Shown here: positions 15,778 to 24,649 of the stretch, one piece after another | Layout of the letters: every line of letters starts with the position of its first letter | Numbering within the stretch: position 1 is the stretch's first letter | NCBI GenBank assembly: GCA_964503885.1 | Contig: CAZDCD010000017.1 | Location: forward strand, 30,501-94,500 | Direction of reading: 5' to 3' | Origin: CAZDCD01 sp964503885 | GTDB taxonomy: Bacteria; Bacteroidota; Bacteroidia; Bacteroidales; UBA10428 | Length of the DNA: 64,000 nucleotides | Notes under the pieces: model-generated | What the model saw: the letters and a program-made list of their open reading frames with translations, nothing else | Told to the model about the DNA's origin: nothing | Database searches by the model: none | Translations under genes and position numbers: made by a program

Positions 15778-16950
15778 CTATAACCTGCTCCGTATCATAT
15801 TTAACAGCTCGTTGTCTGTCATCGGAACCGGGTTATTTTTCTGTCCGGTTTCCTGTACGATCTTCGCTGCCTGAGCTTCATCGAGTCCATACTGTCCCAG
15901 CCTGTTGATATTCAGCTTATCTGTGAGCTCGTCGATCTTATCGGCCAGCGCGAGGGCATTCTCAGCAACCGTATTAAACATTGAACGGCTGACCATTCTG
16001 CCAAGCCTGCTATATTTGATCAATGCACTGTTTTCGGGATCCGATGCCAGCATTTTTTCAACATTCATTCTGTTGGCTATTCCCACGAGATTGCCGCACA
16101 AGATCCCGTGAGGTATATCTATCCGGCATCCGACTGAAGAAGCAAAACCATGTACGATTCCCAGCCCCGCATTTGCCAGGGTGATTCCTGAAATTAATGC
16201 GGCATAGGACATCGCACACCGTGCTTTGAGATCCTCGCCGTTGAAAAGTGCATATTCCAGATTACTGAAGATCAGCTCTATAGCTCTTACCGCAAGCGAA
16301 TCAGTCATTTCATTCGACGATACGGATACATAGGATTCCAGAAGCTGTGTGAGTGCATCCATTCCGCTAGCAGCAGTAATTTCAGGCGGACAGTTAAGTG
16401 TTAGTTCAGGATCGATGAGGGCGATATCGGGGATAAAATGATCGTGGCGCAGGGATTTTTTGAACCCTGCCGGTCCAACCTCAGATAAGACTGCATTTTT
16501 TGTTGCCTCACTGCCTGTACCTGCGGTAGTCGGAACGGCAATGAATGGCAGTGTCGTACCAGGATGGCGCCTGCTACCCACTCCTTCGAGATATTCGGCA
16601 ACCGGACTGTCGAGGGTGAGCATGGCTGCAACAGCTTTACCCGAATCGATCGCACTCCCTCCGCCAATAGAAATAACGGCATCACATTTTTTGCCCCTGT
16701 ATTCATTGACGATCTCATCAATATCGGCTGGCGACGGTTCTTTGATCACGCGCCCGCGATACAAAGCTCCGCTTTCCTTTTCCATTTTTTCCAAAAATTT
16801 TTTTCCTTTCCGGCCCGAGGCAAACGAAGAAGCTCCCGTGATCAGAAGATACCTGTTGCCAAAGCGGCTTAGTATAGCGGGAAGTTTATCCAGACTGCCC
16901 GGCCCGAAAATGATCTCGGGAATTCCTGAAAAACGGAATGCACTTACCAT
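15778..16950 (-). CDS. Iron-containing (group III) alcohol dehydrogenase
   Basis: NAD(P)-dependent alcohol/aldehyde oxidoreductase, 390 residues. Seen: GPGSLDKLPAILSRFGNRYL at the N terminus, the dinucleotide site DAVISIGGGSAIDSGKAVAA, PFIAVPTTAGTGSEATKNAV, and the C-terminal helical domain with metal ligands: Asp in FIPDIALIDPEL, His in ANAGLGIVHGFASSVG and His in IDIPHGILCGN. The substrate cannot be told from sequence (lactaldehyde, butanol, propanediol and phosphonate enzymes share these motifs). Its start overlaps the last codons of the ABM-domain gene upstream (16944-17252), so the two are probably one operon handling a reactive carbonyl compound; that role is inference. Confidence 0.9.
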   Translation of the reverse strand: MVSAFRFSGIPEIIFGPGSLDKLPAILSRFGNRYLLITGASSFASGRKGKKFLEKMEKESGALYRGRVIKEPSPADIDEIVNEYRGKKCDAVISIGGGSAIDSGKAVAAMLTLDSPVAEYLEGVGSRRHPGTTLPFIAVPTTAGTGSEATKNAVLSEVGPAGFKKSLRHDHFIPDIALIDPELTLNCPPEITAASGMDALTQLLESYVSVSSNEMTDSLAVRAIELIFSNLEYALFNGEDLKARCAMSYAALISGITLANAGLGIVHGFASSVGCRIDIPHGILCGNLVGIANRMNVEKMLASDPENSALIKYSRLGRMVSRSMFNTVAENALALADKIDELTDKLNINRLGQYGLDEAQAAKIVQETGQKNNPVPMTDNELLNMIRSRL

Positions 16951-17252
16951 TGCTCCTTGTCTTTCGGGTAAAGGATCATGTGTTTCCTGCCTTCACGGGG
17001 TTTCTTCATCCAGTCTTCCACAGTATCCCTCCATGTAAGGTAATGCTGTGTGCTTTTATGGGCTGCAGCAGCTTCCTCGCTTTCATATGCCTCGTATAGC
17101 ACGAACTTATTCGGTTCAGCGGCATCCCTGAGGATATCGAACCTCAGGTTGCCGGGTTCCCTGACCGACTGGTTATGATTGGCAACGGTAGCTTCCAGAA
17201 ATTCATGGATATGCTTTTTTTTAACCCAGATATGCACAAAAATTGCGATCAT
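16944..17252 (-). CDS. Antibiotic-biosynthesis-monooxygenase (ABM/LsrG-like) domain protein
   Basis: Small dimeric ferredoxin-like-fold protein, 102 residues from the ATG at 17252 (MIAIFVHIWVKKKHIHEFLE); the longer frame to 17345 adds a sequence unlike the family. Seen: ATVANHNQSVREPGNLRFDI, NKFVLYEAYESEEAAAAHK (central strand and helix), and YLTWRDTVEDWM. Relatives include LsrG (isomerase of phospho-AI-2) and YgiN (quinol monooxygenase). Pairing with an iron alcohol dehydrogenase by a 7-bp overlap suggests a shared metabolic role. Enzymatic function not assigned. Confidence 0.85.
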   Translation of the reverse strand: MIAIFVHIWVKKKHIHEFLEATVANHNQSVREPGNLRFDILRDAAEPNKFVLYEAYESEEAAAAHKSTQHYLTWRDTVEDWMKKPREGRKHMILYPKDKEQW

Positions 17253-17363
17253 GGCTACGATTTTAAGTTCAAGAAATGCATAAAATGAACAGGTCGGTTT
17301 GTTAATGGTTTTTGGTTTATAAAGATGGCCATTCATGACAATCACCTTTGGCCATTGTAAATG

Positions 17364-17377
17364 TATTAAATTTAATA
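17364..17377. promoter_or_regulatory. 14-bp AT-only palindrome in the divergent spacer before the LRR gene
   Basis: TATTAAATTTAATA is a perfect 14-bp palindrome about 110 bp upstream of the ABM start and about 270 bp before the LRR gene. The gap 17253-17644 (392 bp) lies between divergent transcripts and holds no gene; it must contain both promoters, but no clear -33/-7 pair stands out. Operator function is only a possibility, as AT-rich palindromes arise easily by chance. Confidence 0.25.
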
Positions 17378-17644
17378 CTTTAATTATAACCTATGACCCG
17401 GGAGTAATTATTTATTTGAGGTATTGGGTTGACTCATGCACGCACCTTACCGAAAAACGTTCAGGTGGGTGAGCAGTCGATTTATTTGCATGCACAAATA
17501 TTGACCTGGTTAACGTTACCGATCAAGTTTTAACCGGGCAACCTATGATTTATTTTTACAGGTTTCCACGATTGCGGATCCAATCAGGCTGGGATGGACA
17601 ACGGTTATTAAAAAAAAATACATTACTTTGAAAATTGTTTAGGA

Positions 17645-18943
17645 ATGATTCAGAAAAGGAAAAGATTGCTTATGAACAGAATTTACCCGGTGATGATGAT
17701 TGTTTTGGTTCTTCACCATTTCAACAGTGATGCGCAGAAAGCGCTGAAAAGCAAGGAAGCGCTGGATAAGGAAAAAGTTTACCGTTCACTTGACGAAGCG
17801 ATGCTTAACAAAAGAAAGGTGTATAAGCTGAATCTCGACAGTAAAGGATTGGAGGAAATACCTGTTCAGGTATTTAAGCTAAAAAATTTGCAGGAGCTTT
17901 ATCTCCGGCACAATTCAATAACCATTCTACCCGAAGGATTATGGACACTCACCAACCTGCAAAAACTAATGCTGGGTGAGAACCGGTTGTCAATTGTTCC
18001 GCCGGGTATAGCGACCCTTTCAAACCTTGAAGAACTCGACCTATTTTCAAATGCACTTACCGGTTTACCCTCCGAAATAAGTAAGCTGTTGAAACTTCAG
18101 AAACTCGACGTAAACTGGAATCAGCTCGATTCGCTGCCACGATCAATAACCCTTTTGGTAAACCTTGAAGTATTGCTGGCTGAAAAAAACAGGCTTATTA
18201 GCCTTCCTGAGGATTTTGGAAATCTGGAAAGGCTTAGGGAACTCAGCCTGTTCAATAACCGGTTGAAAGGCCTTCCCGAAAGTATAGGGGACTTGCAGCT
18301 TATCGCCGAATTAAACCTGAGCAGGAATAACCTGACTTTGGTCCCCAAAGGCATGAAAAACATGAAAGCATTGAGGATAATTGACCTTTCCGCTAATAAC
18401 CTTGCAAAAATCCCCGACCTGTCAGGAATGGGAAAACTGGAGAAGCTTAATCTTTCAAATAATAGGATCGCCGGAATGAATATGCAGAACGGGGTATATC
18501 CGGGACTCAAAGAACTGAACCTTAGCATCAATAAAATAACATCGATTGCTTATAAACCTGGAAATTTGCCGAAATTAAGGCGGCTGGATATGGAGCTGAA
18601 TTCCATCACCGTACTACCCGTCAGCCTGTTTACAATGGTTTCGCTTGAATACCTGAACCTGGGCAGGAATAACATCGAGAGAATAGAAAACGGAGTTGGC
18701 GATTTGAAAAATCTGAAGGAGCTTTACCTGAACGACAATAAAATATATTCCGTATCAAAATATATCGGTAACCTTGATAAGCTTGAATATCTTGATCTCC
18801 GCGACAACAAACTGCATCTTTTACAGAGGCAGATAGGCGGAATGGTAAGCCTCAGGGAGTTTCATCTTGAAAACAATAATTTTTCAGAATTTCAGCGAAA
18901 CCTTGTACGGCAATACCTCAAAAGACCACAAATCTTTTTTTAA
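17645..18943 (+). CDS. Secreted leucine-rich-repeat protein
   Basis: Exported protein of 432 residues made almost wholly of LRRs. Signal peptide from the first ATG (MIQKRKRLLMNRIYPVMMIV...) or from the internal ATG at 17672 (MNRIYPVMMIVLVLHHFNSD); cleavage is likely near DAQ. About 15 repeats of 21-24 residues follow the pattern LxxLxxLxLxxNxLxxLPxxI (for example LQELYLRHNSITILPEGLWT, LEELDLFSNALTGLPSEISK). LRRs form a curved solenoid for protein or glycan binding; the partner is unknown. No kinase, GTPase or sorting domain is attached. An 11-bp gap separates it from the downstream dehydrogenase gene, so they may share a transcript. Confidence 0.88.
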   Translation: MIQKRKRLLMNRIYPVMMIVLVLHHFNSDAQKALKSKEALDKEKVYRSLDEAMLNKRKVYKLNLDSKGLEEIPVQVFKLKNLQELYLRHNSITILPEGLWTLTNLQKLMLGENRLSIVPPGIATLSNLEELDLFSNALTGLPSEISKLLKLQKLDVNWNQLDSLPRSITLLVNLEVLLAEKNRLISLPEDFGNLERLRELSLFNNRLKGLPESIGDLQLIAELNLSRNNLTLVPKGMKNMKALRIIDLSANNLAKIPDLSGMGKLEKLNLSNNRIAGMNMQNGVYPGLKELNLSINKITSIAYKPGNLPKLRRLDMELNSITVLPVSLFTMVSLEYLNLGRNNIERIENGVGDLKNLKELYLNDNKIYSVSKYIGNLDKLEYLDLRDNKLHLLQRQIGGMVSLREFHLENNNFSEFQRNLVRQYLKRPQIFF

Positions 18944-18954
18944 AACATACCATA

Positions 18955-19863
18955 ATGCAGAAGCTATTTTCCATCAGTAAGAAAACCCGTATAGGGTGGA
19001 TCGGAACCGGCGTAATGGGTCAGCCGATGTTCGGGCATATTCTCTCGGCCGGATTTAAAGGTTATGTCTACAACCGTACCCGTGAAAAGGTAAATGCACT
19101 CTTTCACCAGGGTGCCATATGGGTGGATTCACCTGCGGAGATGATATCAGAATGCGATGTGGTGTTTACTATTGTCGGGTATCCCGAAGATGTGCACGAA
19201 GTGTATTTCGGTGAAAGAGGCCTTATGCGGAAGATAGCAGAAAAAAAGGTGCTTATCGATATGACAACCACCAGTCCCAGCCTGGCAGCTGAGATTGCTG
19301 AAAGGGCTGAAGAAAAAGGGGCTTCAGCTATTGATGCTCCTGTATCAGGCGGTGATGTTGGCGCCCGGAATGCAACCCTTTCCATAATGGCCGGTGGAGA
19401 CAGGAAGGTATTCGACAGCATAATGCCCTTGCTGAGCTTGCTGGGTAAAAAGATAATCCACCAGGGCGGCCCCGGATCTGGCCAGCATACCAAGATGTGC
19501 AATCAGATAACCATCGCATCGACTATGATTGGTGTGTGTGAAAGCCTGCTGTATGCTTACCGGTCGGGTCTTGATCCGGAGACGATGTTGCTTTCCGTTA
19601 GCGGGGGAGCCGCTGCATGCTGGACCCTGGATAATCTTGCTCCGCGAATAATAAAACGTGATCTGGAACCGGGGTTTTATATCGACCACTTCATTAAAGA
19701 CATGGGGATTGCACTCGATGAAGCCAGAAGAATGCGCATCAGCCTGCCCGGATTGTCGCTGGCATATAAGCTTTACAATTTGTTAAAGGAAAAAGGGAAG
19801 GGAAAAAAAGGAACCCAGGCTCTTATTCTGGCCCTCGAGGAAATGTCAGGGATCAGCCGTTAA
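18955..19863 (+). CDS. Beta-hydroxyacid dehydrogenase (3-hydroxyisobutyrate dehydrogenase-like)
   Basis: NAD(P)-dependent 6-phosphogluconate-dehydrogenase-like oxidoreductase, 302 residues. Seen: the Rossmann motif IGWIGTGVMGQPMFGHILSA with VYNRTREK after strand 2, the substrate loop DAPVSGGDVGARNATLSIMA, and GSGQHTKMCNQI with the catalytic Lys. The family includes 3-hydroxyisobutyrate, tartronate-semialdehyde and gamma-hydroxybutyrate (succinic semialdehyde) dehydrogenases; sequence alone does not choose. Sits 11 bp after the LRR gene. Complete. Confidence 0.9.
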   Translation: MQKLFSISKKTRIGWIGTGVMGQPMFGHILSAGFKGYVYNRTREKVNALFHQGAIWVDSPAEMISECDVVFTIVGYPEDVHEVYFGERGLMRKIAEKKVLIDMTTTSPSLAAEIAERAEEKGASAIDAPVSGGDVGARNATLSIMAGGDRKVFDSIMPLLSLLGKKIIHQGGPGSGQHTKMCNQITIASTMIGVCESLLYAYRSGLDPETMLLSVSGGAAACWTLDNLAPRIIKRDLEPGFYIDHFIKDMGIALDEARRMRISLPGLSLAYKLYNLLKEKGKGKKGTQALILALEEMSGISR

Positions 19864-19983
19864 GGGTTCCGGCAGAAATCTCACAGCACAGGAACATACG
19901 CCGGTGGAAATAGGGAAGTTCCGCTGGAATTAGACTTTTTGCCCTGCATGGGAGCAGGCTGGGAATGACATTCAGGAAAGCCT

Positions 19984-20020
19984 GAAAAACAAAAGGGTTT
20001 ACACAATTGCGTAAACCCCT
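19984..20020 (-). terminator. Intrinsic terminator after the RRM protein gene
   Basis: Read on the minus strand: stem GGGTTTAC/GTAAACCC (8 bp, plus flanking pairs) with an 8-base loop, followed by TTTTGTTTTT. It lies about 70 bp downstream of the stop codon of the RNA-binding protein gene. On the plus strand the T-run is absent, so it serves mainly the minus-strand gene. Confidence 0.65.
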
Positions 20021-20090
20021 TCATTGCAATATTTTGTCTGATCAAATGATCCTGCACCCTGGAGCAAAGATCATGAATAATCAAATGACG

Positions 20091-20381
20091 TTATGCACTT
20101 TGTCTGTCCCTGTAACTTCTCTGGTTGCCTCCATTATCGTTCCTTGGGTTGGCTATTTTAACCACAATTTTACTTCCCTCGAGTTCAACATCGTTCAACT
20201 CATCGATGGCCTTGGCGGCTTCATCGTCGTTGGGCATTTCAACAAAGCCGAAACCTTTGGAGCGGCCTGTGGCATGGTCAACAATTACTTTGGCTGAAGT
20301 GACTTCACCAAATTCTTCAAAAGTTTGTTTCAGGACTTCGCTGGTTGTCCGAAAATTCAATTTTGCAATAAAAATGTTCAT
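20091..20381 (-). CDS. RRM-domain RNA-binding protein
   Basis: A single RNA-recognition motif of 96 residues, as in cyanobacterial Rbp and Bacteroidota RbpA/RbpB proteins. Seen: MNIFIAKLNFRTTSEVLKQT with RNP2 (IFIAKL), RNP1 as KGFGFVEM (aromatics Phe-Phe for stacking on RNA), and NDVELEGSKIVVKIANP at the end of the fold, followed by a short basic tail (GGNQRSYRDRQ). It binds single-stranded RNA and probably tunes mRNA stability or translation. Own transcript with a terminator downstream; a 178-bp gap to the next gene upstream could hold a long 5' leader, as in cold-induced rbp genes. Confidence 0.93.
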   Translation of the reverse strand: MNIFIAKLNFRTTSEVLKQTFEEFGEVTSAKVIVDHATGRSKGFGFVEMPNDDEAAKAIDELNDVELEGSKIVVKIANPRNDNGGNQRSYRDRQSA

Positions 20382-20559
20382 GATAAAAAATAAATTAAAA
20401 GATTAAAACTTCCCGAAATGCAGGCGATGAATCAAATACAAACGATATGAAGCTGTAAGGTCATTCCGTGTTGCTTTTGCTCAATGCCCTTATTTCAAGG
20501 CACAAAACTATACTATTCTAACAAAATACAAAATATTATGTTCGCTTTTCACTGAAAAA

Positions 20560-21498
20560 TTACCCGGCTTTTGGTTTTGGTTTGTCGAACTCCTTGAAAA
20601 CAGAAGTGGCTGTCGCGATCATTCCTGATATATCCGAAAGGTTGGTTGGGATAATGATGGAATTGTTCGATGAAGCAAGCTTACCGAATTCCGTCAGGTA
20701 CTGTTCTGCAATCCTAAGATTTACCGCGTCTTTCCCTCCCTTTTCATTGATTGCAATGGATATAGCCCTGATCCCGTTCGCCGTGGCATTAGCCACCGCC
20801 TCGATTTCTGAAGCACGGCCTTCAGCTTCGTTTATCTTCCGTTGTTTTTCCCCTTCAGAACGTTTGATCAGCTCCTGCTTGTCACCTTCGGCAACATTTA
20901 TCTTTGCCTGTTTTTCGCCTTCAGATTCGGCGATCATTGCCCGTTTTTCACGTTCGGCCCGCATTTGTTTTTCCATGGCATCTTTAATGCTTTGCGGGGG
21001 TGTGATATTTTTCACTTCATACCGTGTGATCTTCACTCCCCACGGGTCGCTTGCCTTATCCACCGCATCCACGATGGATGAATTTATGGTTTCCCGTTCC
21101 TCAAAGGTTTTGTCGAGTTCGAGCTTTCCGATGACACTTCTCATCGTTGTCTGGGCGATCTGAATGGAGGCAAATTTATAGTCGTCGATTCCATAAGAAG
21201 CCTTTGCCGGATCGATCACCTGAAGGTATAGTATACCGTCAACCTCAACGGCGATATTGTCTTTAGTAATACAAATCTGAGAGGCCACGTCAATGGCTTG
21301 TTCTTTCAAAGTAAGACGATACCTGACCTTATCGACAAAGGGAAAAAGCAAATTAAAACCTGCCTGCAGGGAACGCTGGTATTTACCCAGTCTTTCAACA
21401 ATAAATGCAGATCGCTGCGGGACCACTTTTGCGGTGGATAGAATGACAATAACAGCAAAAATGGCAAGGCCAATGTAAATAATAATCATAGGATCCAT
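20560..21498 (-). CDS. SPFH/stomatin-like membrane protein (QmcA type)
   Basis: Membrane-anchored scaffold of 312 residues: an N-terminal membrane segment (MIIIYIGLAIFAVIVILS), an SPFH/PHB domain about 25-190 (VPQRSAFIVERLGKYQRSLQ, FPFVDKVRYRLTLKEQAIDV, DPWGVKITRYEVKNITPP), then a long charged coiled coil with repeated EGEKQ/EGDKQ blocks (about 195-240) and a short tail. Stomatins form large ring assemblies in detergent-resistant membrane and regulate FtsH-type proteases or channels. It follows the NfeD gene by 19 bp; NfeD-SPFH pairs are conserved across bacteria. Confidence 0.92.
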   Translation of the reverse strand: MDPMIIIYIGLAIFAVIVILSTAKVVPQRSAFIVERLGKYQRSLQAGFNLLFPFVDKVRYRLTLKEQAIDVASQICITKDNIAVEVDGILYLQVIDPAKASYGIDDYKFASIQIAQTTMRSVIGKLELDKTFEERETINSSIVDAVDKASDPWGVKITRYEVKNITPPQSIKDAMEKQMRAEREKRAMIAESEGEKQAKINVAEGDKQELIKRSEGEKQRKINEAEGRASEIEAVANATANGIRAISIAINEKGGKDAVNLRIAEQYLTEFGKLASSNNSIIIPTNLSDISGMIATATSVFKEFDKPKPKAG

Positions 21499-21517
21499 AA
21501 ATATTTCTCCTTTACGC

Positions 21518-21973
21518 TTATTTTATGGGTTTTACAATCAGATTGATGCTTTCTCTGCCGACAATCTCCACAAGATATCCTTTAGGGATTGTCTCTTCAG
21601 AGATGGCGGTCCAGGTCGTACCTTTGAAGCTGATTTTCCCGGGAAAGCCTTTTCTAATGTCGGCATCCGCTACTGCTGTTTTACCGATAAATTCATCACC
21701 CAGGGTATCAACCCTTTCCTTATTTCCTCCGAAAAACTGTTTTTGCAGGTATCTTCTGAATATCAACAACAGAATAACGGAACTCAATGTGAAGATAATA
21801 ACCTGCAGGTTAATACCTGTGGTGAAGAACAGGTAGCAAAGTGCCGTGATCCAGGCCCCTGCCCCGAAGAAGATAATGACAAAACCGGGAACAGCGATCT
21901 CTAGCAAGAGCAGGATCAACCCGATAAGAAACCATATTATGGCAGGATTAAGCCACAGACTTTGATCAGACAT
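21518..21973 (-). CDS. NfeD-family membrane protein
   Basis: A 151-residue partner of the SPFH protein. Three or four membrane spans (AIIWFLIGLILLLLEIAVPG, FVIIFFGAGAWITALCYLFF, LQVIIFTLSSVILLLIF) are followed by an OB-fold NfeD C-terminal domain (LGDEFIGKTAVADADIRKGF, GKISFKGTTWTA, GYLVEIVGRESINLIV). This is the short NfeD form without the ClpP-like protease domain. First gene of the two-gene operon. Likely role: assembly or function of the SPFH complex in membrane quality control (family knowledge). Confidence 0.9.
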   Translation of the reverse strand: MSDQSLWLNPAIIWFLIGLILLLLEIAVPGFVIIFFGAGAWITALCYLFFTTGINLQVIIFTLSSVILLLIFRRYLQKQFFGGNKERVDTLGDEFIGKTAVADADIRKGFPGKISFKGTTWTAISEETIPKGYLVEIVGRESINLIVKPIK

Positions 21974-22128
21974 TTTTCCTGAAGGATTTGGTTAGATGAT
22001 TATTGGTGTCTTTTATACAATAACGCAATACAATTTTGCCTAAAAATAAGAAAAAAACGATTTCATTTGCTTTCAGGGACAAATATTTTAAAAAATTGGT
22101 TATATTTCGTTCGATTTATTTATGCCTG

Positions 22129-23256
22129 ATGACGGTAGAGATTAAAGTTGTTACCTCGAGAAGGGATCTGAAAAAGTATATCCACCTGCCGGCGAAACTG
22201 CACCGTGACCATAAAAACTGGGTCCCCCCCCTGTATATCGATGAGTGGCAATTTTACAACCCACGGAAAAACCGTTCGTTTGCACATTGCGATTCTGTTC
22301 TTGCACTGGCTTATCGGAACAACCATCTTGTTGGCCGTGTAATGGGAATCATAAACCATAAGTATAACAGTGAGCACAATACCCGGGATGCCCGATTTTT
22401 TAATTTTGAATGCATAAATGACCAGGAAGTAACCGCTGCATTACTTGATTTTATTGAACAATGGGCAAAGCAAAAGGGAATGACAAGGGTGGTGGGTCCT
22501 TTGGGATTTTCTGATAAAGATCCCCAGGGCCTGCTGATCGAAGGATTCGATGAGCCGATTGTCATCGCTACAAATTGCAATTTTGAATACATTGTAGAAC
22601 TGGTTAAAAATCAAAATTATAAACAGTCGGTCGATCTCTTTGTATACAAACTGAAGGTTCCGGAAAAAATCCCCGACTTTTATGAAGAGATCAGGAAGAG
22701 GACCCTGACAAGAAATAATATCCGCATGCTGGAATTCACAACCAGGCGTGAACTGAGGCCATATATTAAGCCCGTTTTTCACCTGGTAAATGAAACCTTT
22801 CAGCATATCTATGGTTTTTCACAGATTGACCCCGGTGAAATGGATTATATGGCAAGCCGTTATCTGCCTGTAATCGATCCGAAATATGTCAAGCTCATCC
22901 TGGATAAAGATAACAGGGTGGTTGCCTTTTTACTGGCTATCCCTGATGTTGCCGAAGGAATAAGGCTTGCCAGGGGGCGGCTGTTTCCGCTGGGTCTGAT
23001 CAGAATAATAATGGCAAGCCGCAGAACCAGGCTTCTGGTTATGATGCTGGGCGCAATTAAGGAGGAATACCGCAACTATGGTCTTGATGCATTGATGGGA
23101 GTCAGGCTGCTTCAAGAGGCTCAGTCAGGAGGCATGGAAGTAATCGACAGCCATCTGGTGTTGGAAACCAATACCAAAATGAGGGCAGAATATGAAAAAC
23201 TTGGAGGCTATGTATATAAGAAATACAGAATATTTCAGAAAGACCTGATTGTATAA
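22129..23256 (+). CDS. GNAT-like acetyltransferase-fold protein (YghO-like)
   Basis: The reading frame starts at a TTG at 22036, but the ATG at 22129 (MTVEIKVVTSRRDLKKYIHL) fits relatives and gives 375 residues. Seen: LPAKLHRDHKNWVPPLYIDE near the N terminus, FAHCDSVLALAYRNNHLVGR followed by VMGIINHKYN, the conserved VVGPLGFSDKDPQGLLIEGF, and ESHLVLETNTKMRAEYEKLG-like sequence close to the end (read as SHLVLETNTKMRAEYEKLGG), which recalls the helix and strand of GNAT folds. Widely distributed in Bacteroidota; substrate unknown. No strong operon context: 44 bp before the next gene on the same strand. Confidence 0.72.
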   Translation: MTVEIKVVTSRRDLKKYIHLPAKLHRDHKNWVPPLYIDEWQFYNPRKNRSFAHCDSVLALAYRNNHLVGRVMGIINHKYNSEHNTRDARFFNFECINDQEVTAALLDFIEQWAKQKGMTRVVGPLGFSDKDPQGLLIEGFDEPIVIATNCNFEYIVELVKNQNYKQSVDLFVYKLKVPEKIPDFYEEIRKRTLTRNNIRMLEFTTRRELRPYIKPVFHLVNETFQHIYGFSQIDPGEMDYMASRYLPVIDPKYVKLILDKDNRVVAFLLAIPDVAEGIRLARGRLFPLGLIRIIMASRRTRLLVMMLGAIKEEYRNYGLDALMGVRLLQEAQSGGMEVIDSHLVLETNTKMRAEYEKLGGYVYKKYRIFQKDLIV

Positions 23257-23300
23257 TCATAGCGTATTAGCCGGAAGAATATTCTCCATTTCAATCTGCA

Positions 23301-24584
23301 ATGAGCAAGTTACAAAGAACCCTGGTATACATTGTATGGATCATCCTGGGCTTAGCGCTCATATTTGAGCTGATCAGGGATTCCATGCGAGACGGCGATT
23401 TTGCAGGGTATATTCGGGCAGGAGAACTCCTGCTTACCGGGGGAGATATATATTCAGATCCTTATAATACCTGGCCTCCTTTTTTTTCCATATTTAGTGT
23501 TTTGTTAACATTGGGAAATGCAGCCAGCTATTTTATGGTGCGTTTCATCTGGATATCAGGAAGTATGGTAGCCATGTTTTTTATAATACGCCTGATGATC
23601 AATATATCTTTTGGAAGAAGGCTGGTGATTCCACTGGGCAGGGAAAAAAAGGTAAATGAAATAACCCTGTCAGAGCCCCTGGTATTTTTTCCTATTCTAA
23701 TAATTTTCAGGTTCATGCTGGATAATTTTGATAATATTCAGATCAATATTTACATGCTTTTTCTTGCATGCCTTTCTGTCTTTTATTTCATTCGTGGAAA
23801 ATCTGTTCCGGCTTCCTTTTTTCTTGCACTCAGCATTTCAATTAAAGTATACACGATCTTTCTGTTCTTGTATTTTCTGTTTAAACGGGAATTTAAAACG
23901 GTTGCATGGACACTTTTCTTTTTGGTCCTCATAAATTCGGTTTCCCTGCTTGTATTTGGTACTGAAAAAACCATCGACTATTATACCTATTGGTATCGTG
24001 AAATTGCTTCACCTCCTCCAACGATACATCATAAGAATCAGTCGCTTTTTGGATTAATGCTGAGATTCCTGACCGGCGAAAATCCGGGCATTGGTTTTTA
24101 TGTCAATTTCCTGAGCATTAAAGCCGAAGCTGTAAAAAAATTCACGTATCTGTTCATACTGGTTGCTGCTCTTTATCCTGCAATTCGTTTCAGGCATAAA
24201 CTCACTGATCGAAAAAGCATGAAAGCCATCTTTGAATATTCTTTTGTTCTTTCGGCTATTCCTCTGCTGACCCCTCTGGCATGGCAACCTTATTTTGTAT
24301 TTCTATGGTTTTCATACATGCTGGTCTTTGTGTTTTTGTATCAACTTAAAAATACCTTGAATCCCCGGTTAATGTTCACGCTGAGGCTTCTTTTTATGCT
24401 TTCGGTTGTGTTGAATATATTTTCAACAGAAGGGATTGTGGGAAACCGATTTTCAGATGTGCTTGAAACCCTGTCTTGTATCACATTTGGAACGTTGATC
24501 GTTCTTTTTATTCAGTTTGTGCTTTATCTCAATTTACCGCAGTTCGATATCTTTTCTTTACGTTTCTTTAAAGCACGGAAATAA
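23301..24584 (+). CDS. Polytopic membrane glycosyltransferase-like protein (GT87/DUF2029)
   Basis: 427 residues with about 10-11 hydrophobic segments. Seen: an N-terminal span (LVYIVWIILGLALIFELI), then an extracytoplasmic loop rich in charged and aromatic residues (GDFAGYIRAGELLLTGGDIY, DPYNTWPPFFSIF), the typical GT-C position for lipid-linked sugar donors; later IQINIYMLFLACLSVFYFIR and SFFLALSISIKVYTIFLFLY. GT87 enzymes transfer mannose or arabinose from polyprenyl-phosphate sugars. The donor and acceptor here are not predictable. Confidence 0.75.
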   Translation: MSKLQRTLVYIVWIILGLALIFELIRDSMRDGDFAGYIRAGELLLTGGDIYSDPYNTWPPFFSIFSVLLTLGNAASYFMVRFIWISGSMVAMFFIIRLMINISFGRRLVIPLGREKKVNEITLSEPLVFFPILIIFRFMLDNFDNIQINIYMLFLACLSVFYFIRGKSVPASFFLALSISIKVYTIFLFLYFLFKREFKTVAWTLFFLVLINSVSLLVFGTEKTIDYYTYWYREIASPPPTIHHKNQSLFGLMLRFLTGENPGIGFYVNFLSIKAEAVKKFTYLFILVAALYPAIRFRHKLTDRKSMKAIFEYSFVLSAIPLLTPLAWQPYFVFLWFSYMLVFVFLYQLKNTLNPRLMFTLRLLFMLSVVLNIFSTEGIVGNRFSDVLETLSCITFGTLIVLFIQFVLYLNLPQFDIFSLRFFKARK

Positions 24585-24649
24585 GGTGATTACCCCATTG
24601 ATTACGGGTTTATTTTTGTTTCTTTACCAGCTGGAACAATACTCCTGAA

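Noticed and set aside
17645..17671. Alternative start of the LRR protein at the internal ATG 17672
   Set aside because: Both starts give a plausible signal peptide; the first ATG was kept because nothing in the sequence excludes it.
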